Shown one piece after another: positions 13,682 through 20,854 of a stretch of DNA of 24,988 nucleotides. Every line of letters starts with the position of its first letter. Within the stretch, counting starts at the first letter, position 1. The DNA is from a virus. Location of the stretch: positions 1 to 24,988 of the IMG/VR virus record IMGVR_UViG_3300010885_059508; one strand, written 5' to 3'. The translations under genes were made by a program, and so were the position numbers. Below the pieces are notes generated by a model. It made no database searches. It was not told the DNA's origin and was given only the letters and a program-made list of their open reading frames with translations.

Positions 13682-14613
13682 AGATCTTAATGAATAAAAG
13701 AGTAGGTGGCGCATGGGGTTACATAACAGACTCTCTCATGAGCGCGTTCGCTGATAAAGGGCACGAAATACAGAGATATACTGGTGACCTAGCGCAGTGG
13801 TCAAGCTTTGATCCAGATGTGTATATTGGCTGTTCTGGGCATAAAGAGCCTATACCAAATATCAGAAGGGCGAAAGTAGCCATACATGTTAATCCATACG
13901 GGCCTATTGATATAGGCCATATTAACGAGAGTGATGCTGATAAAGAGTGGGTGGTCAGTAACAAAGCTGACTTAGTGTTTGGGTATGGTTCAAAAAATGA
14001 CGCGATTATTTGGTCGTATTGGGTAACGGTATTTTGTATACCTTGGGTTCCGATGCCTGTAGCTGGTGATAGATTGCAATATTATGATCTTGGTTTATGG
14101 CGGCATAATGATATAGTATACCTTGGGGGCAGATGGCCCTATAAGGCCAAAACGATAGACGAGTACCTAATGCCGGTTCTTGACACTTACCAATGTTCTA
14201 TTAGAGGTTGGGGAGAATGGCCCTCGAAGCACGAAGTCGAAAGACTACCAGAAGATCAGTCAAATCAATTTCTGAATACCGGTAAGATAGGCCCATGCAT
14301 TTCGGAAGCACACACTCAACAATTTGGGTTTGATATACCTGAGAGAGCTTTTAAGCTAGCTTTATCAGGAGTCCTAGCAATACATGATCCTGTTCCTAGT
14401 ATTAAAGCCATGATCCCTTCAATGGTAGTGGCTAGAGACGCTCAGGATTATAAAAACTTAGTCGGGCGATATTTGAGTAACCCAGATCTTGCAAAAGACG
14501 TTGCTCGAAAACAAAAGGAAGAAGTGTTAAATAATCATACTTATCACCACAGGTGTGCTACGTTATTGCGCGGTCTTGGGTATCATCAAGAAGCTGATGG
14601 AATGATCAATTGA
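13678..14613 (+). CDS. Glycosyltransferase, GT-B/CgeB-like
   Basis: A 311-residue protein. The start is a TTG overlapping the previous stop (TTGA), giving M-K-I-L-M-N, a fitting first beta strand; the ATG at 13690 would cut into that strand. The C-terminal half carries I-S-E-A-H-T-Q-Q-F-G-F-D-I-P-E-R-A-F-K-L-A-L-S-G, then A-I-H-D-P-V, and near the end a His-Thr-Tyr-x-His-Arg segment (N-H-T-Y-H-H-R-C) preceding L-L. This order is characteristic of CgeB-type and related glycosyltransferases, where the E-R-x-F-K region contacts the nucleotide-sugar. Two other glycosyltransferase genes flank it with TTGA overlaps, so they are probably made together. Donor and acceptor unknown. Confidence 0.75.
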   Translation: MKILMNKRVGGAWGYITDSLMSAFADKGHEIQRYTGDLAQWSSFDPDVYIGCSGHKEPIPNIRRAKVAIHVNPYGPIDIGHINESDADKEWVVSNKADLVFGYGSKNDAIIWSYWVTVFCIPWVPMPVAGDRLQYYDLGLWRHNDIVYLGGRWPYKAKTIDEYLMPVLDTYQCSIRGWGEWPSKHEVERLPEDQSNQFLNTGKIGPCISEAHTQQFGFDIPERAFKLALSGVLAIHDPVPSIKAMIPSMVVARDAQDYKNLVGRYLSNPDLAKDVARKQKEEVLNNHTYHHRCATLLRGLGYHQEADGMIN

Positions 14614-15434
14614 AGAAGAGCATAAAATATTCGGTGGTTTGCTGTATAAGTGACAAAGAGATTTTTAATGATTGTCTTCTGAAGTCGATAAAGAAGCAAA
14701 AAAGACTAGACATTGAATACGTTCCAATATTTAATTATAGTGGAATTTACAATGCTAGCCAGGCTTTAAATGCTGGTAGAGAAGTGGCTAGAGGAGACTA
14801 CATAATATATGCCCACCAAGACATTGCGTTGCTGCCAGGGAGCTTAGAAAAATTAGATAATTTATTAACTAAGGATATTAAAATAATAGGTGCAGCTGGG
14901 ATTGATCTAAAATATGGTTCTCTTGATATAGGTAGCTGGGGTGGCAAGACACAAATAAATCAAAAATTAGCTGTTGGTACTGTTTATAATGATGATGACG
15001 AATTTTTGGGCAAAGCCCCATACTGGAATGGGGTAAAAGAGGCAACAGCAGTACACTGCATAGACGAATGCTTTTTTGCTGTATCAAAAGATATAAAATT
15101 AAAGTTTGATGAGAGTTTAGATGGATTTCATTTTTATGGTATCGACTACAGTCTGCAGGCTAGGAAGGCTGGATATGATGTTTATTCTGCAGACATTCCC
15201 ATTATACACTATGGTAAGTATTCCACTAGCATGGGAAAGAATAACAGATATTGGAAGATTCTTAGATACTTGTATACAAAATGGAGCGCCGCATTTCCAG
15301 AACTATTGACAACGCACATGAATTGGAATCTATTTGGAGAGGTGTCTAGCCAAATTGGATTCAGGCTCAAATCGAACGATGGGATAGAAGTACAAGTTTT
15401 AGGTGTAAAATATTCAGGGCTAATATCAAAATGA
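14610..15434 (+). CDS. GT2-like glycosyltransferase (StrF-like domain)
   Basis: A 274-residue protein starting at a TTG that overlaps the preceding stop; the first beta strand (K-Y-S-V-V-C-C-I-S-D) begins six residues later and no ATG precedes it, so the TTG is required. It has the core N-A-S-Q-A-L-N-A-G-R-E-V-A-R-G-D-Y then I-I-Y-A-H-Q-D-I, where H-Q-D stands at the DxD position, and a distal G-F-H-F-Y-G-I-D-Y-S-L-Q-A-R with I-I-H-Y-G. This order matches the StrF-like branch of the GT-A superfamily. It lies between the CgeB-like enzyme and a fourth sugar-operon gene with ATGA overlap. The substrate is not predictable. Confidence 0.78.
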   Translation: MKKSIKYSVVCCISDKEIFNDCLLKSIKKQKRLDIEYVPIFNYSGIYNASQALNAGREVARGDYIIYAHQDIALLPGSLEKLDNLLTKDIKIIGAAGIDLKYGSLDIGSWGGKTQINQKLAVGTVYNDDDEFLGKAPYWNGVKEATAVHCIDECFFAVSKDIKLKFDESLDGFHFYGIDYSLQARKAGYDVYSADIPIIHYGKYSTSMGKNNRYWKILRYLYTKWSAAFPELLTTHMNWNLFGEVSSQIGFRLKSNDGIEVQVLGVKYSGLISK

Positions 15435-16189
15435 TAAAACTTATAAGATTCTCGGATTCGGAAGGGTTTCGAGAGATCGAACAACATGACGCTGTAGAAG
15501 ATATAAAAATATCTGACGACTTTAATGTAGATTCTGATTATATAGCCAAGTCAGATTTCTACCCAACATATTCTGCATGGAGCTCTGTGATAGGCAACGC
15601 GAGCACTATTCTCACTGTTTGGGAGCATGCTGATCAATTAATAGGAAACAACCATGTTGCATTTTTGAGTGGTCGGTCAATGATGCAGAGGAGCGCTAAC
15701 GAGACTTGGGATGGGCTATTGGAGGTCATCGATGAGGACACGTCACTTGGCATAGCGTCATGTCTTAAGTCTAATAACGACTTGGTGCTGGCTGATGATT
15801 TCCGCTATTTTGATCTGTATTCAGAGAATTCTTTTGATGTGAATACCCACATTTGGGATATGATTCGGAAATACGATGCCGAAGCATATAAATTCGCTGC
15901 TGAATCCAAACCCAGGATGGTTTTCGATTGTCAATTTATGTGTACTAGGCAGGTGTTGGATGTTTTGGGTTATAAACTACTGCTTGTGGTTGAGAAGATG
16001 AGAGTGCGAGATACTGGTATGTGGACGGAAAAATTTGTGGAAAGGTTATTGGGTATTTATCTGGCTCAGCTTACTGTGTCTGTTTACACCACTGCTTTTT
16101 GGTGTAGCTCTGATGATCACGCGGTGAGGCCAAGCAGGTTCTTGAATGTGAAGCCAAAGGTTATCACAATGAATAGCAAAAAATTGTGA
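15431..16189 (+). CDS. Putative glycosyltransferase-associated protein, possibly DUF4422-like
   Basis: A 252-residue protein whose ATG overlaps the stop of the preceding glycosyltransferase. Segments such as W-S-S-V-I-G-N-A-S-T-I-L, H-V-A-F-L-S-G-R-S-M-M and the late W-T-E-K-F-V-E-R-L-L-G-I-Y-L recall GT-A-like DUF4422 proteins, where the E-R-L motif near the C-terminus is common. There is no clear DxD triplet, so it might be a non-catalytic partner. Wobble bases move from A/T-ending to G/T-ending in the second half. The 3' end overlaps the minus-strand neighbour by 26 bases. Confidence 0.6.
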   Translation: MIKLIRFSDSEGFREIEQHDAVEDIKISDDFNVDSDYIAKSDFYPTYSAWSSVIGNASTILTVWEHADQLIGNNHVAFLSGRSMMQRSANETWDGLLEVIDEDTSLGIASCLKSNNDLVLADDFRYFDLYSENSFDVNTHIWDMIRKYDAEAYKFAAESKPRMVFDCQFMCTRQVLDVLGYKLLLVVEKMRVRDTGMWTEKFVERLLGIYLAQLTVSVYTTAFWCSSDDHAVRPSRFLNVKPKVITMNSKKL

Positions 16190-16469
16190 ATGCTGCTTGT
16201 GCTGATTCAAAAAATGTTGGTTCCAGATCATCAAAAGACTCTATACCTGGATTGTATTTCTTATTGATAGTGAAGCTAATGATTTTATTTTTGAGGTTAA
16301 GTTCGCATGGATCTATTCTAGCGTCTACGCCATATTCACAGTCTTGGCTTTGCTTTCTTTTTACCACCAGGTACATTTTAACGTTAATGTCCAGTATATC
16401 TTGTGGCAGTGACTCTATGAAGTCTGTCGAGACTCGTCTTTTTAGTGTTATGGTCTGATTTTCTTCCAT
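16164..16469 (-). CDS. Unknown small protein on the opposite strand
   Basis: A 101-residue, charged protein (M-E-E-N-Q-T-I-T-L-K-R-R) with balanced composition, ending tail-to-tail with a 26-base overlap into the sugar operon. A competing plus-strand frame across 16186-16458 encodes a Ser/Leu-rich peptide of poor protein character, so the minus frame is preferred. Only a weak ribosome-binding site (G-C-G-A-G) is seen. It is divergent from the next plus-strand gene across 65 bases that should hold promoters for one or both. Function unknown. Confidence 0.6.
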   Translation of the reverse strand: MEENQTITLKRRVSTDFIESLPQDILDINVKMYLVVKRKQSQDCEYGVDARIDPCELNLKNKIISFTINKKYNPGIESFDDLEPTFFESAQAAFTIFCYSL

Positions 16470-16534
16470 TTTTCTCGCCGTTTGATGATGTATTTTAATT
16501 ACATATCGTGGTTACACTAAATGGAGATGCAAGT

Positions 16535-17086
16535 ATGAATGAGAGCTGTGTTTGTATAACAATAGAGACGAACAAAGATTTCGTCAGTTTTTTCATCATT
16601 TTGAAACACGATGATGTTTTGGCTGTTGGCGACAAATTACGATTTGCGGATGATTGTGAATCTTATATCGCGCGGCGGACTTTTGATTTTAGATCAAAAT
16701 TATCGATCGCATATGAGTGTGAGCCGATAGTGTGTCTTGAGGACTATGATTTATACAAAAATCTTGAGATATTCAGATCTAGGTATGAATTTCATGGCAG
16801 TTTTAATACTAACAGGCCCGACCCAGTTTGTGCTTATAAATTATACCGCATTTATCGCAGCTTTATGAATGAGGAAGAATCTTTCATTTATGAGATATTC
16901 GATGATGCTCGCCGTAAATCGTTACATGATTTCAGTAAGGTACTCGGTTTTGATATTGTGGGGATGCCTGATAGGATACAAGAGGTTGACATGCTTTTTC
17001 TGTTCATGAAATGCAATAACCATGCTTATATAGATTTTGAAGGCATTAATATTGATGATCTTAGAGAAATATTTAGAAGTCTTTAA
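16535..17086 (+). CDS. Unknown protein
   Basis: A 183-residue protein. The ATG at 16535 has G-G-A-G eight bases upstream; an in-frame GTG at 16508 is open but lacks such a site. It is rich in Asp, Glu, Phe and Tyr with scattered cysteines not arranged as a zinc site. The N-terminal half looks beta-rich (C-V-C-I-T-I-E-T, F-V-S-F-F-I-I-L), the C-terminal half helical (F-I-Y-E-I-F-D-D-A-R-R-K-S-L). It overlaps the end of the minus-strand gene that follows by 14 bases. No family recognised. Confidence 0.6.
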   Translation: MNESCVCITIETNKDFVSFFIILKHDDVLAVGDKLRFADDCESYIARRTFDFRSKLSIAYECEPIVCLEDYDLYKNLEIFRSRYEFHGSFNTNRPDPVCAYKLYRIYRSFMNEEESFIYEIFDDARRKSLHDFSKVLGFDIVGMPDRIQEVDMLFLFMKCNNHAYIDFEGINIDDLREIFRSL

Positions 17087-17618
17087 CGATATTAACGCCT
17101 GGTATTGACTGTCGTATTGATTGAGATGTTGAGTCGCTGTTTTTTGAAATGTCTAATAACGTTTTCTTTAAAGTGCTACTTCGCATATTGTCTGCTGAGG
17201 ATAACGCTGCGATATACCCTTGAGGTCCTAGGCCCTTTTTTAGTCTTTTGTTTTCAGAGGGGCTTAGATTTAAGTTTTTTAGAGCAGTATCTTTTAATTG
17301 TTCTTTTGGAATGCTATAAAGTGATGATATTATAATTGCTGGTGGTGTTGTCAGTACAGTTTTAAGCTGTGCTATGGCACTCTGTTTTTCTGTTTGATCT
17401 ATTTTTTGATCTTTTTCTAGGTTATTGATCGTGTCAGTAACTATCCAGGAGTTTTGTTTCCAAGTGCTTATATCTGGATCGCTGAATATTTTCTCTATCG
17501 CTTTCATCGCTTTTTGGTTTTTATATTTCGTGATGTAGGTTTTTAACTTTCCTATGGCTTCGCTTTGGTGTTTTATTATGTGGGCATCTTTGGCTTCAGA
17601 TATTTGTATTAGTTTCAT
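17073..17618 (-). CDS. Unknown helical, lysine-rich protein
   Basis: A 181-residue protein rich in Lys, Ser, Ile and Gln, almost all predicted helical by eye. The start has A-G-G-A eight bases upstream on its strand. It begins M-K-L-I-Q-I-S-E-A, loosely like the start of the minus-strand gene at 223-465. There are no cysteines, membrane segments or catalytic motifs. Isolated on the minus strand between plus-strand genes, it may have its own promoter in the A/T-rich stretch before 17691. Function unknown. Confidence 0.65.
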   Translation of the reverse strand: MKLIQISEAKDAHIIKHQSEAIGKLKTYITKYKNQKAMKAIEKIFSDPDISTWKQNSWIVTDTINNLEKDQKIDQTEKQSAIAQLKTVLTTPPAIIISSLYSIPKEQLKDTALKNLNLSPSENKRLKKGLGPQGYIAALSSADNMRSSTLKKTLLDISKNSDSTSQSIRQSIPGVNIVKDF

Positions 17619-17690
17619 GTGTTTTTTCCTAGTATTATATTTTCAGTGAGACCAGTTGATTGATGTTTCACGACATTTTAGGAGATTCCC

Positions 17691-17987
17691 ATGAAGAGTT
17701 TTGCTACATTGCTGCTGTTGGTTGGTACATCGACTGCTGTAGCTGGTGATTGCTGTCCTCAGTATTCCGTTGCATACGTCGAAGAGACTGTGGTGGTTAA
17801 GAAGCCTGTTTTGATCAAACGGGTCCCTGTCACTGAGGTTCGTGAAAAGCAGATCACTGTGAAGGAGACTGTTGTGGTTGGTTATAAGGAAGAGGTCGTA
17901 GAGGCCGTTCCTCATAAGGCTAAGCGAAATCTCCTTGGCGGGTTGTTCAAGAAGAAGATGCACGTCGGTTGTGCTTCCTGTGAGTGA
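17691..17987 (+). CDS. Small exported repetitive protein
   Basis: A 98-residue protein with a clear signal peptide (M-K-S-F-A-T-L-L-L-L-V-G then T-A-V-A-G) and probable cleavage after A-V-A-G or the Ala before it, leaving a mature part that begins D-C-C-P-Q. The middle is a run of imperfect valine-rich repeats (E-E-T-V-V-V-K-K-P, P-V-T-E-V-R-E-K, K-E-T-V-V-V-G-Y-K-E). The end is basic (L-F-K-K-K-M) with a last C-A-S-C, so four cysteines bracket the repeat. It has a good ribosome-binding site (A-G-G-A-G) and is followed by a strong terminator. Secretion to the periplasm or envelope is predicted; a role in host-surface change or lysis control is a guess. Confidence 0.75.
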   Translation: MKSFATLLLLVGTSTAVAGDCCPQYSVAYVEETVVVKKPVLIKRVPVTEVREKQITVKETVVVGYKEEVVEAVPHKAKRNLLGGLFKKKMHVGCASCE

Positions 17988-18017
17988 GCAGTCATATCTG
18001 ATATTTTGATTGTTCTA

Positions 18018-18052
18018 GGCTCAGGTTTTTAGGAACCTGGGTCTTATTTTTA
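18018..18052 (+). terminator. Intrinsic terminator after the exported protein gene
   Basis: A 10-bp stem with two G-T pairs (G-G-C-T-C-A-G-G-T-T with A-A-C-C-T-G-G-G-T-C) and a 6-base loop, followed by T-T-A-T-T-T-T-T. It separates the exported-protein gene from the next, strongly expressed-looking gene. Confidence 0.85.
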
Positions 18053-18101
18053 TTATGCAAAAATAAATTGACTGTTGGGCACATACTAACGGAGGTTTAT
18101 C

Positions 18102-18515
18102 ATGTCCGCACAACCATTAAACACCAGCATTTCGGTCTTTCGTACGCTAAGAACTCGCCGTAACATTTCTCGTTACGACTCCGTAGCGGCCATCATTAAG
18201 AACCTGCGTCCGTTGGTTCTTGTGATACCTGGCTCGGAAATTACGGCAGGTGTCTTGACGCGCGACACAGATACCAAGGATTTCAGCCCATACATGGGCC
18301 AGGCTGCAGCTGGTGTCAGCCGTGGATTTCCAATCGTCGTCGGTACGTTCAAGCAACTCAGCTTGACTGCTGGTATCGAAAGAATGACGGGTGAAGACTT
18401 CGCTTTCCAAATCGGTAGCGACAGGTTCCTCAAGAACACTTCTGCCACCGTTCTGGCAAATGATCTGTTCAAAGATGCCAAGACAGCTCTGACTGCCTAC
18501 GCTGACGTAAACTAA
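18102..18515 (+). CDS. Probable abundant virion protein (head decoration or tail type)
   Basis: A 137-residue protein bracketed by two strong terminators and preceded by G-G-A-G-G-T five bases before its ATG: a free-standing, highly expressed unit. Codon choice is also cleaner (many G- and C-ending codons) than in the neighbours, as in abundant proteins. The sequence has no cysteine, is rich in Ala, Thr and Arg, and shows alternating strand and loop segments. It is not recognised by motif; the expression signature makes a structural protein such as a head decoration or sheath-like protein the best guess. Confidence 0.7.
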   Translation: MSAQPLNTSISVFRTLRTRRNISRYDSVAAIIKNLRPLVLVIPGSEITAGVLTRDTDTKDFSPYMGQAAAGVSRGFPIVVGTFKQLSLTAGIERMTGEDFAFQIGSDRFLKNTSATVLANDLFKDAKTALTAYADVN

Positions 18516-18520
18516 TCAAA

Positions 18521-18553
18521 AAGAAGGGGCACAAATGTGCCCCTTCTTGCTTT
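18521..18553 (+). terminator. Strong intrinsic terminator after the 137-residue virion gene
   Basis: A near-perfect inverted repeat (A-A-G-A-A-G-G-G-G-C-A-C with G-T-G-C-C-C-C-T-T-C-T-T) with a 4-base loop, followed by G-C-T-T-T-C-T-T. The A-run before and T-rich sequence after make it nearly symmetric, so it could stop transcription in either direction. Confidence 0.88.
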
Positions 18554-18578
18554 CTTGATATGCCTAAAGGAGGATTGA

Positions 18579-19142
18579 ATGGCCGCGAATATTGGTATAG
18601 TTAGGATCACGAATACAGGCGCCTCACAGGTTACAGCTGAGATTAGCGGTGGTAATACGGTAGCTAACGCTGACGATAACCATTACTCTGTGGCGACAAC
18701 AAGTAGTAACCCGGTTCGTATTCCCGCAGCTGGCACTAATTACAGCTACTGGGTTTCAACTCGCCTTATAGCTTACACTAATCCCGCAGGTACTATCAAC
18801 AATATTCGATGGTATACGAACGGGGCCAATAACTTTGGCACTGGTGTGGCCGCTGTTTTTAATCAGTCTACAACATATCACCAAGCTGGCGGTACAGTTG
18901 GCACAAGCGGTACTCAGTTGACGATAACCAATCATACAGCATTGCTGGCTGCTCCTACTGACCCATTTCTTTATAATGTTACTGGATCACCATCATTTCC
19001 GGTGACGGGATCGATCACTTATGGTTCGGCTACACCTGCACAGTTTGGAAATTATGTCGTTTATCAGCTGAGTGTTGGAACAACTGCTCAGCCTGGTGCT
19101 ACTGGATCTGCAACCTTCACGTGGCTCTACGACGAAACTTGA
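18579..19142 (+). CDS. Probable virion protein, beta-rich and Thr/Gly/Asn-rich
   Basis: A 187-residue protein with A-G-G-A-G-G six bases before its ATG. It has almost no charged residues and is dominated by Thr, Gly, Ala, Asn, Ser and Tyr, without cysteine, the make-up of an all-beta adhesin, decoration or fibre-tip protein exposed on a virion. There is no signal peptide and no collagen-like repeat. It follows a strong terminator, so it likely has its own promoter or depends on read-through. Role as receptor-binding or decoration protein is inference from composition. Confidence 0.6.
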   Translation: MAANIGIVRITNTGASQVTAEISGGNTVANADDNHYSVATTSSNPVRIPAAGTNYSYWVSTRLIAYTNPAGTINNIRWYTNGANNFGTGVAAVFNQSTTYHQAGGTVGTSGTQLTITNHTALLAAPTDPFLYNVTGSPSFPVTGSITYGSATPAQFGNYVVYQLSVGTTAQPGATGSATFTWLYDET

Positions 19143-19159
19143 GAATCTGAGGATTAGCA

Positions 19160-19453
19160 ATGGCACGCACGATTCGCAAAGGTGATAGGATGTGGCTTGT
19201 TGGTCAAGGCACACCAACGCCGGTCCAGGCGACGGTCATAGTTCTCACCAGCAGTGCTGCGAAGCAAGTTGGTATCGAATTCGACACACCAGTAGGTGTG
19301 CATAGTTGCGATGGGCATGGTAAACAAGGATATTGTCTTTGGGTTTGCTCTTGGGATGTGATGACAGACGAAGAATATGCATCCAAATTAGCGGCTGATA
19401 GCGTTCTTGACTCTATAAACAGCCACGACTATCTTGACGAATATACGTTCTAA
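19160..19453 (+). CDS. Small SH3/CAP-Gly-like protein with C-D-G-H-G-K motif
   Basis: A 97-residue protein with G-A-G-G seven bases upstream. Residues 5-65 read as a small barrel: R-K-G-D-R-M-W-L-V-G-Q-G-T, then V-G-I-E-F-D-T-P-V-G-V-H, then C-D-G-H-G-K-Q-G-Y-C-L-W-V-C. The V-G-I-E-F-D-x-P-V-G run is like CAP-Gly domains, and the Cys/His cluster could bind a metal. Short phage proteins with this V-E-F-D and C-D-G-H-G pattern are widespread and uncharacterised. The C-terminus is acidic and helical. A strong terminator follows. Confidence 0.65.
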   Translation: MARTIRKGDRMWLVGQGTPTPVQATVIVLTSSAAKQVGIEFDTPVGVHSCDGHGKQGYCLWVCSWDVMTDEEYASKLAADSVLDSINSHDYLDEYTF

Positions 19454-19460
19454 CAAATGG

Positions 19461-19487
19461 CTCCGCCAGAAATGGCGGGGTTTTTTT
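19461..19487 (+). terminator. Strong intrinsic terminator with GAAA tetraloop
   Basis: An 8-bp stem (C-T-C-C-G-C-C-A with T-G-G-C-G-G-G-G, one G-T pair) closed by a stable G-A-A-A tetraloop and followed by seven T: the classic form of an intrinsic terminator. It is the third terminator within about 1.5 kb. Confidence 0.93.
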
Positions 19488-19500
19488 ATAAGAGGTCATA

Positions 19501-19869
19501 ATGCGATTAGTATGGCTTGCCAGATACGCAGACGGGCAGTACGTGACACAAATGGGTGGTGTCCCATTAGAGAAGATGGGAAGACATAATCTGACAGAAA
19601 TATCATTATTGGCCTCATCCACTAAGAAAATACTCACAATAAAGCTAAAACCGGGACAGATCGTCTTCTATAGACGCAGAGTCGCAATGCAATTAGGTGC
19701 TGAACCTCAGATAGTGCACTGTATAGGCTATAAATGCAAGACAAATGATTCAGGAACAGTAGCTTACGTGAAAGAAGATGACTGGCACGTAGAGTTTGAT
19801 AGTTTTAGGCTGCCTTCGGATGTCGTAGAGGTTATTCCCGAAGAATTAGTAGAAATAACTTGGGATTAA
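19501..19869 (+). CDS. Unknown protein
   Basis: A 122-residue protein with A-A-G-A-G-G six bases before its ATG. It is basic in the middle (F-Y-R-R-R-V-A) and appears beta-rich (L-V-W-L-A-R-Y, I-L-T-I-K-L-K-P-G-Q-I-V-F-Y). Two cysteines (H-C-I-G-Y-K-C) lie close together. It ends with an acidic V-E-I-T-W-D. It lies just after the GAAA-loop terminator and before another small gene with its own strong ribosome-binding site. No family recognised. Confidence 0.65.
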   Translation: MRLVWLARYADGQYVTQMGGVPLEKMGRHNLTEISLLASSTKKILTIKLKPGQIVFYRRRVAMQLGAEPQIVHCIGYKCKTNDSGTVAYVKEDDWHVEFDSFRLPSDVVEVIPEELVEITWD

Positions 19870-19893
19870 AAATACAAACGGAGGAAATGAAAG

Positions 19894-20421
19894 ATGAAGT
19901 GGACTCCGTTTACTGCACATATCAGCGTCACACCAATCCAAGGCAAGAGATTTGTACACATAAGGTCGCTGCAAAAACTTGCCGTCGAATTTTATGATGC
20001 CTTAAGCCAAGAAAGTGATCTGAATATATCAGCTCCCGGCGGTGGACAATACGATAGCACAACAGGTTTCCATAACTCTGCAATGAGCCAAACGGCATTT
20101 GGATCAGCAATAAAGCCACAATTCGGTGACTACCCGGCCCAATTGATGATAACCGGATTCTATCATTCATCGTCTGAAAACTTAGCTACAAATGAAGATA
20201 TTAATATCTTCAGCGCTAATCAGGGTAACATCGGTTCGTTATTTGCACCACATGTTAATGTTCCAAAGTCTTATATAAATGCAGAAGTCAAGACGTTGAA
20301 GACCTTGCTAGATAGTGTCATAGCGTCACCGAACCTTCCGTTATATGCTAATGCAAAGGTCCACAGGCTGGATTACAGCGGCATAATCTTCGGAAACAGA
20401 GGTTTTCATTTCCCAAGATAA
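19894..20421 (+). CDS. Unknown protein, probably virion-associated
   Basis: A 175-residue protein with G-G-A-G-G upstream of its ATG. The sequence is soluble, without cysteines, with a Gly/Ser/Asn-rich middle (S-A-P-G-G-G-Q-Y-D-S-T-T-G-F) and alternating strands. It lies among probable structural genes. I do not recognise a family; the composition fits a virion component. Confidence 0.6.
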   Translation: MKWTPFTAHISVTPIQGKRFVHIRSLQKLAVEFYDALSQESDLNISAPGGGQYDSTTGFHNSAMSQTAFGSAIKPQFGDYPAQLMITGFYHSSSENLATNEDINIFSANQGNIGSLFAPHVNVPKSYINAEVKTLKTLLDSVIASPNLPLYANAKVHRLDYSGIIFGNRGFHFPR

Positions 20422-20434
20422 AAAGGCCAGAGAT

Positions 20435-20851
20435 TTGAAAACTTTTACAGTTGAATATGAAAAGCTAATAGAAGAAACGAAGCTGTGTAAACGCGGTAAA
20501 GAAGCAGCTAAAAGAAAATACAAAAAATATCCAAGTGCCTACGCTAATGGTTATGCAGTACAAGTATGCAAAGGCACACAGCCTGACTCCAAAGGCAAGA
20601 AGCAGGCAAGCTGGAATGAAGATCTCAGTACATGGTTTAATGAAAAATGGGTAGACATTGGCGCAAAGAAAGATGGCAAACACCCTGAATGTGGGAGGCC
20701 AGATGCTGATAACCCAGACAGGAAGTATCCGAAATGCGTGCCATCAGCAAAAGCCGCAGATATGACAGACAAAGAAAAGGCAAGTGCAGCTAAGAGGAAA
20801 AGAAGTGGTGGTCAGGGAAAAGGTAAAGCACCCAAAAACGTTAAAACATAA
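20435..20851 (+). CDS. DUF5872-like basic protein
   Basis: A 138-residue, very basic protein. The likely start is TTG at 20435 (M-K-T-F-T-V-E-Y), since no ATG is near. Characteristic pieces are W-F-N-E-K-W-V-D-I-G-A-K-K, then P-E-C-G-R-P, then Y-P-K-C-V-P, then M-T-D-K-E-K-A-S-A-A-K-R-K-R, followed by a Gly/Lys-rich tail ending V-K-T. This series matches what I recall of DUF5872, a family known from phages and large DNA viruses with no assigned role. The basic tail suggests nucleic-acid binding. It ends three bases from the minus-strand homing endonuclease. Confidence 0.7.
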   Translation: MKTFTVEYEKLIEETKLCKRGKEAAKRKYKKYPSAYANGYAVQVCKGTQPDSKGKKQASWNEDLSTWFNEKWVDIGAKKDGKHPECGRPDADNPDRKYPKCVPSAKAADMTDKEKASAAKRKRSGGQGKGKAPKNVKT

Positions 20852-20854
20852 TGA

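Noticed and set aside
16186-16458. Plus-strand frame opposite the 101-residue minus-strand gene
   Set aside because: Its product is Ser/Leu/Ile-rich with poor protein character and a GTG start without a good site; the minus-strand frame has ordinary composition.
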